Source: Ceratotherium simum simum (lineage: Eukaryota; Chordata; Mammalia; Perissodactyla; Rhinocerotidae). From it: DNA of 64,000 bases. This document shows positions 23,246 through 32,639 of this stretch, piece after piece (within the stretch, counting starts at the first letter, position 1; each line of letters starts with the position of its first letter). The position numbers and the translations under genes are program-made. The notes beneath the pieces are model-generated. The model saw only the letters and a program-made list of their open reading frames with translations, ran no database searches and was not told the origin of the DNA. The stretch covers positions 5,710,580-5,774,579 of the forward strand of contig NW_004454163.1 in NCBI RefSeq assembly GCF_000283155.1, written 5' to 3'.

Positions 23246-23260
23246 TCACCCCGGGCTCAT
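23246..23260 (-). other. Short upstream ORF (4 codons) before NOL4 start
   Basis: Minus-strand ATG AGC CCG GGG TGA (Met-Ser-Pro-Gly-stop) ends 52 nt before the NOL4 ATG. Its initiation context is weak (T at -3, A at +4). If the 5' UTR reaches this point, it could modestly affect translation of NOL4. Confidence 0.4.
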
Positions 23261-23853
23261 GAAAAACGCAGCCCTGGCCACGATGCAGGGACGCGAGGTC
23301 CCGGCCGCCGCCGGAGCCAGCCTCGGGTGGGGGGAGGAATGGGGAGAGGGGAGGAGGGTCCGGTTGGGCACCAGCAATCAATGCCCTGTGCTACCAAGTC
23401 TCTGGTTCAATCCTAATTGCAACGGATATCTCGGACGCTTTTCTCGTCCTCTTAGTGATGGGTCTCTTTAATATTGTGTGACTAGGACTATCCCAACAGC
23501 ATCTGGCCCAGAGGAGCTGGGTTTTGAATAATTAAAATCCCATTCCTTGGTTTATTAAAAATCCGAATATTGACTTGGGGTGGTCCCTGGACGCCTCGCC
23601 CCGGGGCTGTGTCCGGAGCAGGGCAGGTGGAGCGCAGCGCCGCCTCCCCGCGCGCTCCCCAGAAGCTTCCCCAGCCGCTGGCCCCGCGGGCCAGGAGCGA
23701 GGGCTGCGCCTCTCTCGAAAGCAACCGCTCGGCCCAGCGTCTGCAAGCCCCGAAGGGCACTCGAGTCCCTGGGCTCTCCTTCCTCCAGGGTCTTGTTCCG
23801 CTTCGGCCTTCCCTGCGTGGGGCGTTAAAGGACTAGAAAGAGAGAAAGTTCTT

Positions 23854-23990
23854 ACCTGTCATGTTGTTCAGCCTATCAAATCCTGCTACACAGGAATTTT
23901 TTAAAAAGGTATTTGAAAAACGCTTAAAATGTCATTTCTTCAGACGCATTTAGGCTAAATTCCAGCCCCGGAGGTAGGTTCCAGGAGTTA
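23854..23990 (-). other. Candidate alternative NOL4 first exon ending at a strong donor
   Basis: On the minus strand the sequence GACAG|GTAAGAAC (exon end 23856, GT at 23855-23854) matches the consensus 5' splice site CAG|GTAAGA almost perfectly and lies about 660 bp upstream of the NOL4 start codon within the promoter domain. An ATG occurs 5 bases before the exon end (23862-23860). A transcript starting above it could splice over exon 1 or into it. The exon's 5' limit given here is arbitrary. This is a sequence-only prediction. Confidence 0.35.
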
Positions 23991-24717
23991 AGTCCCAGAA
24001 TTAGCAAAGCATTCATGGAGATTTGGCCATAGTTCTATAGGATAGGCTGTGGTACCCCAAACAGGTATCCGTTCCGGGGGGCTGTGGGTAAACGAAGGCA
24101 GGCCGCTTGCGGCAGGTCTCCAGGATAATGATGGGGTCCCCAGACAGGACTCCTCTGGTTTCTGCGGAACTGGGTACAAGGCATAGAAGTAAGTTTATGA
24201 TACAGATGCTTAAAACCCTTTGCATGAAATTAAAATATATAGAGAGATCATTTTCCCCTTGCTTGGTTACAGTTTGCAGTTCACATGGGAGGTTTCGGAT
24301 GTCTATTTTCCCCCTGCCACGTCATGGACACCCCCTCCACTGCTCAGAGTAGCCAAATATGAGTTCCTCTGGACGATTTTCTAAAGCAAATGAAATCAGC
24401 GGTTCCTTCATTCAGGATTTCCATCCGTTTGTTACAGAGCTGGAAATAGGGGAGTTCCCATCCTCCTCGCGCTGCGATTGCGGCCGCTCCTCTTTATTCT
24501 ACTCTCTGCGGAGGCCCGCGCCCGTCCCGGGAGGCGGCTTTGCCAGGAAGGCGGCCCGACCAGTGCCCGGCCTGGTCCGCGTCCTAGCCCACCTTCGCCC
24601 CTGGTCGTCGTCTCCAAGACGAAAGCCCGGAATAGGAAAGCGGAGTGTTTGTACCCACTGCGCCGCAGCTGGTCCCGGCACTTGCAAAATGGTCAGTGGC
24701 TCCTGCTCGGCCAGGCT

Positions 24718-24786
24718 GAGTGTGTGCGCGTGTGTGAGCCAGGGAGCGAGGGTGTGGGGGGGTGCGCTGTGTGTGTGCGCGCGTCT
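24718..24786. repeat. Alternating TG/CG tract (Z-DNA prone)
   Basis: Two alternating pyrimidine-purine runs, TGTGTGCGCGTGTGTG (24721-24736) and TGTGTGTGTGCGCGCG (24768-24783), separated by a G-rich spacer. Such (TG)/(CG) runs favour left-handed DNA, and their position inside the promoter domain is notable. Confidence 0.7.
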
Positions 24787-24904
24787 CCGGGAAGGTCTCG
24801 CGGCGGCTGGAGCTGGGACTGACAGCCCGGGCGGAGCGCGAGCAGCTCCACACACTAAACCTCTCGCCTCTCCCCTCACCCCCCCCCCTCCCACTCCCCT
24901 CTCC

Positions 24905-25015
24905 TCTCTCTGATTGGCCAATGGGACAAAAGTTTCTGTGGAGACGGCTGGGCGCTGACGTCACGGGCAGAATTGTCCCATTTAGGGATCCCGGGGGCAG
25001 TGCGCATGCTGCAGG
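24905..25015. promoter_or_regulatory. Compact promoter motif cluster: double CCAAT, CRE, NRF1-like
   Basis: A 100-bp block contains ATTGGCCAAT (24913-24922, overlapping CCAAT boxes on both strands, the NF-Y type), a full palindromic cAMP response element TGACGTCA (24956-24963) and TGCGCATGCTGC (25001-25012, close to the NRF1 palindrome). Such sets normally sit within about 100 bp of a transcription start. Orientation is not decided because the motifs are near-palindromic. It could be a distal NOL4 promoter (minus) or drive a divergent transcript to the right. Confidence 0.6.
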
Positions 25016-25149
25016 CTGCAGGTTAGAGGCAGGAGGAGCTAGCAGCGGGCCGGGCGGCAGCCAGGTGGCGGAAAGGAGCACTCAGCATCCAGGTGGGGGG
25101 ACGACTCCAGCAGGGTTTCCATGGAGATTCCTCTGGGTCTAGCCTAAAA

Positions 25150-25500
25150 ACAGCAGATCAGCTGACACCATTAGCTCAGGACCTAATTACTGCTTATTGG
25201 AGCAACAAATGAGGGAGAGGGCCAGCTGCAAAGGAAGAGTTTTTATGCTCCCCCTCCCCATCTCCTCCTTTCTCCCCTCAGTCGCTCTCTAGTCCCGGGT
25301 GAATTCTCATTAACTTGCAAGATTCCTGCAACAACAGCTCCCCTTCTCTAGAGGCCACCCTGACTGCTTTTATTCTTTTTATTTCCTTCTTTTGTATCCC
25401 CCCCCCAAAAAGCTAAAATAAATCAGTTGTCCTGAGTCCTTGAATTTTTGTCCAACAAATATTAGACCAGTAGAGCTCAGCGAGTCCACTGTCCAAGGGA
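25150..25500. promoter_or_regulatory. Candidate conserved upstream regulatory segment
   Basis: Unique sequence just right of the CpG domain with E-boxes of CAGCTG type (ATCAGCTGAC and GCCAGCTGCA), a homeodomain-type CTAATTACT core and pyrimidine-rich stretches. No repeat family is recognisable. Regulatory function is inferred from position and motif mix only. Confidence 0.35.
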
Positions 25501-27640
25501 AGTCACAAGTGGATCTAATATAAGTGGGGGGAAGGGGAGAGAAAATCTCTTTCAATTCATTGAATTAGGTATTTATCTGTAGGCCTTTCACATTTCTAAA
25601 AATTTTCATATCTTAAATACATAAATATTTGGAACAAGCAATTGGAAGAAAAATATTTTGAATCACCTGTCAAAGTGTGGTACATCTCATAGTAACAAGT
25701 CTGTTAAAAGTTTCCCTGTGATATCAGAGAGAGAGGATGATTCCAAGTTGGGAAATTCAGATTTTGTTATATATTGGTCTTATTTCCTAGAAGATTCTGG
25801 AGGTATAGTTGGTCCCAGGGTAGTTATTCATTCAAGAGTAACTTGGTTCTATGGAGTTTACTTTCTCTTATGGTTATAACTTAATTCACAATTTCGGAAT
25901 TCTTTTTGGTAGCTCTTTCATCTGAAAAGTCAACCCATCTCCTTTTTAAGCCTCATTCAAGTACCTTCAGATCTATTATAACCTTTCTTCCTTGACTACT
26001 CAAGTTAAAACAATGTCTCTCTAAACTCCTCTGGATAGTGTCTTTCAAACTCTTTTTTAACTTTGCCTCATAGTAAAACGGGCATTTTACTTTAGCATAC
26101 GGTAAATACATACATCTGTTCTCCAAAAATTTTATGAAAAAATGTTTTTTATTACATGTAATACACATTGATATTTACCATTTTTCTCCTATTTATTTTA
26201 TTATTATTATTATTAGGTAAAGTATGGTTCTAACTTGATAAATTTATTTTATGATCCAGCAAAGGATGACTGGCAACCTACAGTTTGGAAAACATTGTTT
26301 TAGATCATAAGAACTGCATCGCTCCTTGTACTATATTTATACATTCATGTGAGTATATTTTTTTTGTTCAAATAGAATCTTGATTGGAAGACTCTTGAGA
26401 GTTTGTATTTTCTTGTTTTCCAATTAACTCCAGCACAATGAACAATGCATATAATAAGTGTTTAATAAATGTATGTTGAGTTAATTAATAAAGGAAGGAG
26501 AAAAAGAGGAAGGGAAGAAAGGAAGAAACAGGCAGGCACAATCCTTGACCATCCCTGTTGGCTTTTGTAGGTGGTATTTGGATGAAGTGGGTCCCCACTT
26601 AAGGAAATGCCTGGACCTTACCATATACATGTGTTCATTATATTTATTATACTTGACACTCTAATGTATGGAAATTAGAATACTTTAGACATAAAGAACT
26701 CATAGAATACAAGTGAATATGTCATCAACCCCCAGCTGTATTAACTAGATTTGGTATACAAGCAAAAAAAAAAAACAAAAAACAAAGAAAAACACAACAA
26801 CTAAGGGATCATACAAGATCTAAAAAGAAGGAAGAGGGAAATACTAATTACTGAAAAAATATTCACACTGGACTAAAAAAATCGAGAGTCCTAGGATTTT
26901 AAGGGCCAAGCTTCACAGAAGTCTGTGGATTCTCCTGTCTCCAGTAGAACCCCAAGTGTGCTCTGCTCTATACTGGTTCTCATTGTTAATTGTGAGGGCT
27001 GAGTCAACATCTTTTACCGTATCTTTCCTATCTAAGAGCATGGCACCTGACAAAATCTAAAATCTGCTTCAGCAACTCGCTCTGGATTCATTTCTATCCT
27101 CTACTTTTAACTTCTCAAAAGTCAGGTCTTCCCAGCTCCACCTAGAGGGTCATACTCTCCTTCAGCTTTATGATTCATTTGAACAGGCTGCCTAGAGTTT
27201 AGTCTGGCGTTTCCCTCAAGACTCTTTCTTTAGAATTGCCTCTTTACAGAGCATGTCTCTCCAAAAAGTAACTCTTCACCCCCATATCTGAGCATCAATC
27301 CCTAACCCCAGCCCAGGGTCCTGCCTGCTATTTATAGGGAGAGGAAGTCAGAAACTTTTATATCAGAAAATTATATTTTAATGAAAGATAATCTAAATTT
27401 TGAGCTATAACTAATATGATTTTGTTATGAAAGTAAAATTTCTTCTAACCTCATGGTCAGTTTGTATATGACATTAAAAAAATATGGAAAATCTTGCATT
27501 TTAGTATCAATCACAAATATTCATGCGACATTACATATTCATCAGCAAAATGTTACAGTGCAAACCAAAATCTGTAATCATAAAATAAAGATTCAAAGAA
27601 TAAACAAGACTTTCTTCATTCATCCATATAATTATGATTT
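25500..27640. other. NOL4 5' flank, mostly unique
   Basis: AT-rich unique sequence. A TTATTATTATTATTA-type run lies at 26197-26215, an old MIR/L2-like 3' scrap (AATAAGTGTTTAATAAATGT) near 26400-26500 and an A-rich tract near 26764-26800. No gene recognised. Confidence 0.5.
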
Positions 27641-28320
27641 CATTCAACAAATATTTACTGAGCGCCAGTTACTCTGATAGACTTTAGGGTTAAAGTAGTC
27701 AACAAGATAGATGTACATATATATGGTCTTCATCTAATGGAACTTAAATTTTTCTAAGGAAAACAGATAATAAATAAAGAAATAAGTAATTAGCGCCTGA
27801 GATCAGTGCTAGGAGGGAAAAAAACTGTGCTATAATAAAAAGCAATGGCAGAGTGGAGGGACTTATCGACTCAGGGAAGATCTCTCTGAGAATGCAACAT
27901 TTATCGTGAGACCTGAAGGATGAAAAGGAGTCAGCCAGATGGAGAGCCAGGAAGGGGAACTATAGGCACAGCATAAAGGTTCTCGAGCGAGAATTCTCAG
28001 CCTGTTTGAAGAACAGAAAGAAGACCAGTGCAATTGGAGCTTGTTCAACTTGAAAGAGAGCGGTAGGCTATGAGGTCTGAGTAGTCTTCTGCAGGCGGAT
28101 CTTGTGGGACAGTGCTCGCCATGATAAGGAGTTTGCATTTTATTATCGGTCAAGTAGAAAATGAATAAAGCGGGAGAATCAAGTAATATGAGGCTCATTT
28201 TTATGTTTCACTGGCCACTTCGAGGAGAAAGGATTGGAAGGAGGCAAGCATGGAAGGAAGACCAGTTAGGAAACTTGTAGTAGTTGTAGTAGCTTAGGTG
28301 ACATATTATGGTGATGGATT
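27640..28320 (-). mobile_element. L2-like LINE fragment
   Basis: TTCATTCAACAAATATTTAC followed by TGAGCGCCAGT, then CAGGGAAGATCTCTCTGAGA, GTGAGACCTGAAGGATGA, AACAGAAAGAAGACCAGTGC and AGGAGTTTGCATTTTATTAT gives the usual order of a reverse-complemented L2-class 3' region. Old and non-coding. Confidence 0.6.
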
Positions 28321-31179
28321 AGAAAGGTAACGGTAAAGGTAGAGGGAGAGAAGTGTTGGATTGAAGACATGTTTCAAAGATACAAGAGGGCTTACTGATG
28401 AATTGCATGTGGCAGGTGAGGGAAAAGATTGAATCAAGGATGACCATATGGCTTCTGGCTTTAGAGTATGGCTAATGAGGCCATTGACTTAGAGAGGGGA
28501 GTTTGAGGCAGGAACAGATTGAGAGTTGGAGGCTGAGGTAGGAGAAGAAGTAGGTTGGGGTAGAGAGGCAGGAAGAAAGAATTTAATTTCAGAGAAGTTA
28601 AATTTGAAATACGAGGAGAGTTGTTCATGTACACATTTGAATATAGAAGCTTGAACTACAGAGAAAAGTCTGGGCTGGAGATATAAATACAGGAAAGTTA
28701 AAGCTGAAGGAATGAATGATATTACCTCTACCCACAGTCCCCCATCTCCTAAAAGGGAAGGCCTCCATCTTTTGGTATTGATTTTGTATACACTAATACC
28801 CTATGTCTAAAATAGAATGTCAAATACTGAACAGCAGAAGTTGGCTTCTATTGTTATAGCACTGATAATGGGAAAGCCTGAGAAAAATAGCAAGGCCATT
28901 TGGATCAATCCTTGACTAGGCTGTTAGTGAGTTCCAAAATTTATGTGGCCTTAAAACCATTTAAAATTTAAAAAGGAAAGATTGAAAGTGTTGGTTAGAC
29001 CTATTCTAAATTAGATCAGGTCCTGGAGATGTGCTAAAATAGGAATCTAAAATTTGAGGATGGCCTGTGAGCAAATCTGTCATTGAAGGTATCCCATAGA
29101 ACTGTATCTATTAGTTGAGTCAGTAAGAGAATTTGAGCCCTTTAGCTAGACTAGAGATTGTGATGGATGGTACTTGTTACTTCAAAACCTGAGAGTTCTG
29201 AACATCCTTATGCATTAAGATTCTTAACAGTCTATTAATAACTCTTCCAAGGAAAAGGAATTTGTAAAGGAAGCAAATGGCCAACTCAATCAGCAACTTG
29301 ATTACCATATAGCATCATAACTTTTTAAAATGAAACAGAATAAACAAACTTAAAGCAGAAATGTATAGCTTGTGCAGATAGGGAAATTTGGGACTACATA
29401 TAAAGTGTCACAAATCTGGTTTTATTAGTTGACTTCCATTCTATCGACTCTTCTCTCAAATAATTTTGAAAAGAGCCTATCTTTAGTATGCTGTAGCTAT
29501 CCTTTGGTTCAGAAAAGAAATGCTTTTGAGAGAGTTTAAATATTGTCCCGATCTTTATGGCTGTCATTACTAAGACACAGAAAAACAATTGTTTTTATTT
29601 GTAAGCTATAGTATCAGTATCTTTATTCCATTTTCTAACCAAGAGAAAAATGATTAGAATTTAATATTTGTTGTTTGGCCCCAAATTGACTGATATTTCT
29701 GTTTGGTATTACAGTTGTTAAATATGATGCATTGGTCAGAAGTTAATTTCCCTAAATACTTATGTGTGCAAATTAAGAACAAATTAGATTTTACAGTCTA
29801 GTGGATTTGCTGAATTTCTCTTCAATTCCTACCTCTAACATCTCTGGATGAGCAAGTCCATGGCACAGCCAGTTCCTGCATTTTGACAGCCACATATGGA
29901 TTCATTCAACATTCATCCACCCAACATTTTCATCTAGCTGTTATAACTATGATAAAGTCCAAAGTTAACAGTCTGATGTTCATGTCCCTTGTAACAGAGA
30001 AGAAAATACATTTTTTTCTGGCCCCAAATATTGCTTTATGTCCCACTAGCCATATGGCTTATCTTTTCTTCCAAAATATATGTCTTAAAACAGTAATCCA
30101 TATATTCATCTTCAACTCAGTGGACAGTACTATTGTAGAATTTCTACATTATTTTTAGAATAGTTATTTTGTCGTGGAAAATTAAAACTCTTTTGGGAAG
30201 AGTGAGCAACCTACTTCTTCCCAATTCCCATTATACTTTACCATATTCCCAGTTTTTACTCTGACTTCTGTTGAGTGAACCAATTAATATATTACCATCA
30301 TCTAGCTCTTCTATCTTATTTATAATACATTATTAGTCATTTTAGGACATTTTTTTAACTTGCAGGATAAAAGTGACAAGAACAGACACAGAGATTTCTT
30401 GGCTAAAACCACAGACTCTAGAAATAGTTTTCACAGGGGAGATATCTGAGTTCAAACATCAGAATCTGTGAAATAGCTGTAACCATGCTCAAGTACTGTC
30501 CTTTGCAAAAAGGGAAGCTGAAGAAATAACTACCTCTAGTTTCCCTGGGACTATACCAATAGGCATTGAAAAGCAAGGCAGAAAAAAAGATTTAGATTTC
30601 TCTTTTCTTTTCTCTTCTAAAATGAACATCTCCTAAGTCTTTAGGAAACTCTTTAAATTAGGCTTCTTGATCACAAAGCAGAGTAACCATTTTAGAGGTT
30701 CCAAAAATTTAAGTTCTTTTTATGGTTTATATTGAGTTTTGAAAATGAGAGATAACTTGAAAAAATGAAATGTCTGTTTTATATGCAAAAATACCTCTTT
30801 GGCAATTCAATTTAAACTGTCCACTTTGGTGATCCTGCTAGCCTGGAAAAGCAGAGCACCAACACGGGGGCATACACTTCCATTTATCTTAATAAATTAT
30901 GAATTGTGATTGACCTAATCTTCAAAGCAGAGTTTTACACATTTGTGCATGACATACAAATTGCTCAACATATCATACAACATAATTTATTAAGAACAAC
31001 CTCACTAGATACAATGAAGCCATGAGCCAATCAAACCTTTAAGTGTCATTTTAGCCATTAATTTATAATTCAGTGTGATAATTGGAACAAACTGCCACAT
31101 ACAAGGGGAAGATGGAGCAGCTCCTTGAGGATCAGTGGTAGAAAATGGTGTACAAAGACAGCTATGTTTCTGGGTATAT
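28320..31179. other. Unique 5'-flanking sequence
   Basis: No gene and no confident repeat over about 2.9 kb. GA-rich stretch at about 28480-28620. Confidence 0.5.
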
Positions 31180-31425
31180 ATTTTGTGTGTGTGTGAGGAA
31201 GATCAGCCCTGAGCTAACATCTGATGCCAATCCTCATCTTTTTGCTGAGGAAGATTGGCCCTGGGCTAACATCTGTGCCCATCTTCCTCTACTTTATATG
31301 GGACGTCGCCACAGCATGGCTTGACAAGCAGTGCGTTGGTGTGCGCCCAGGATCTGAACCTGCAAACCCTCAGATGGCCGCAGCACAGCGCGCGCACTTA
31401 ACCGCTGCGCCACTGGGCCGGCCCC
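31180..31425 (-). mobile_element. ERE1-type SINE with perfect TSD
   Basis: Reverse-oriented ERE, ending CACTGGGCCGGCCCC on the plus strand, with TATATGGGACGTCGCCACAG and two GAGCTAACATCTG/GGGCTAACATCTG tail units. Perfect 15-bp duplication TGTTTCTGGGTATAT at 31165-31179 and 31426-31440. Confidence 0.95.
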
Positions 31426-31440
31426 TGTTTCTGGGTATAT

Positions 31441-32339
31441 TTATGTGCATATGTGTTCTTGTAGAAAAACAAATACATGTGAATTGTGAAACAGCAATAG
31501 TCCTTGAAATTCCAAGATTTCTTTGACTCAAATAAAATCATCTGAGCATACCATTTTGTTGGAGTATTAAATTTACTGATCCCAAATAAAATGAAGTAAT
31601 GTCATGCCTTATACTTTTTAAAATTGTTTCAAAATATTCACATGACCATTATTTTCTGAAATAACAGAAAACTATGTCATTTATAAGTATCAATCAGTTA
31701 ATTAAGAAATACGTAGTGATGATATTGGCTCACTTTCCTGTTAATACCCATCAAGGTAAAGCATAGTATTGATTCATACATTTTAAGAATAAAATTAATA
31801 TGAATATCTGCTTCTAGTGCGACGGCTGACTAGAGACTCTAAAAGGCCCTTCTTCAAGAAAACAACTCAAGGATGCATAATGAGTAGATTTGATTGCATG
31901 ACTGGGATCACAGAATGTGGAGAAAGCATCTCACTCCTCCTCAAAAAAGAGTTTATTGAAAACTAATCAGTGAGCAGTAAACACACCCAAGGGGCAGATT
32001 GTCTTCTGAGCAAAGTCAGTATCAACATCACCGTAGGAAGACCGAGCATTAGAGAAGCAGCACAGTGCTGCAGCTGTGCCTGAAACGCCTGTATTAAGCC
32101 AGAGATGCTAGAAGGATGCTAAAATAATCATGAGGTTGGCCTTGCCATCCCGCTTATAGTACAAGTAAACATAAATTCCCTCTAAAGGGAAACATCCACA
32201 ATTTGAGAAATCAGGCCTGTCTCAGATTAAGATCAACTAAATATGAACATACAATTAGAAATGTCCAAAAACAAGAAAGCCAACTATCATCTATAAAAGC
32301 CAGCACAAGTAACAAGAACAAGACTAAACCTTCAAAGAT
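31441..32339. other. Unique 5'-flanking sequence
   Basis: Nothing recognised beyond scattered AT-rich runs. Confidence 0.4.
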
Positions 32340-32570
32340 TTTTATTCAAAAACAGATAAAACTAACCTATAGTAGTGGAAGTCAAGATAGTGGTTACTTT
32401 GGTTGTAGTGACTGGTAGAGGACACTAAGAGGGTTTCTAAAATGCTAGTAACATTGTTTCCTGATCTATGTACTAATTACACAAATGGTTCACTTTGTGA
32501 AAATCCATTGCGTTATATACTTATTATTAGTGTACTTTTCCCCATGTATGTTAATCTTCAATTAAGAAGT
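32340..32570 (+). mobile_element. Old L1M 3'-end-like fragment
   Basis: GTCAAGATAGTGGTTACTTT, then GCTAGTAACATTGTTTCCTG, GGTTCACTTTGTGAAAATCC and GTGTACTTTTCCCCATGTAT follow the order of several L1M 3' UTRs. The 32203-32418 open frame overlapping it is not supported as a gene. Confidence 0.5.
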
Positions 32571-32639
32571 TTACTTTTAAGAAGCAATAAACATGGAAAC
32601 TCTAGAGTAATCACTAACAATATTTTTAAAGTATAATTC

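Larger units (their letters stand above)
22300..25100. promoter_or_regulatory. NOL4: CpG-rich NOL4 promoter domain
   Basis: CpG dinucleotides, rare elsewhere in the window, are dense in three blocks: about 22370-23330 (covering exon 1 and the start of intron 1), 23570-23830, and 24470-25100. Between them lie AT-richer islands with TAATTA- and TTATTAAAAA-type sequence (23400-23570 and 23840-24450). The arrangement is typical of a CpG-island promoter of a developmentally regulated gene, probably with more than one start region. The exact transcription start cannot be placed by eye. Confidence 0.85.

Noticed and set aside
23109..23381. Minus-strand open frame overlapping the NOL4 start (possible long uORF)
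   Set aside because: The nominal start is TTG, not ATG, and the product is proline/glycine-rich GC-driven text.
23340..23415. Possible tRNA gene (GGTTCAATCC resembles a B box)
   Set aside because: No matching A box at the right spacing and no cloverleaf could be drawn.
23570..23904. Three overlapping plus-strand open frames
   Set aside because: All three phases are open at once in GC-rich DNA. No domain, splice or conservation support is visible.
24359..24913. 184-codon plus-strand open frame in the CpG domain
   Set aside because: Overlapped by long frames on the other strand and in other phases, as expected from high GC. It has no recognisable domain and a low-complexity tail.
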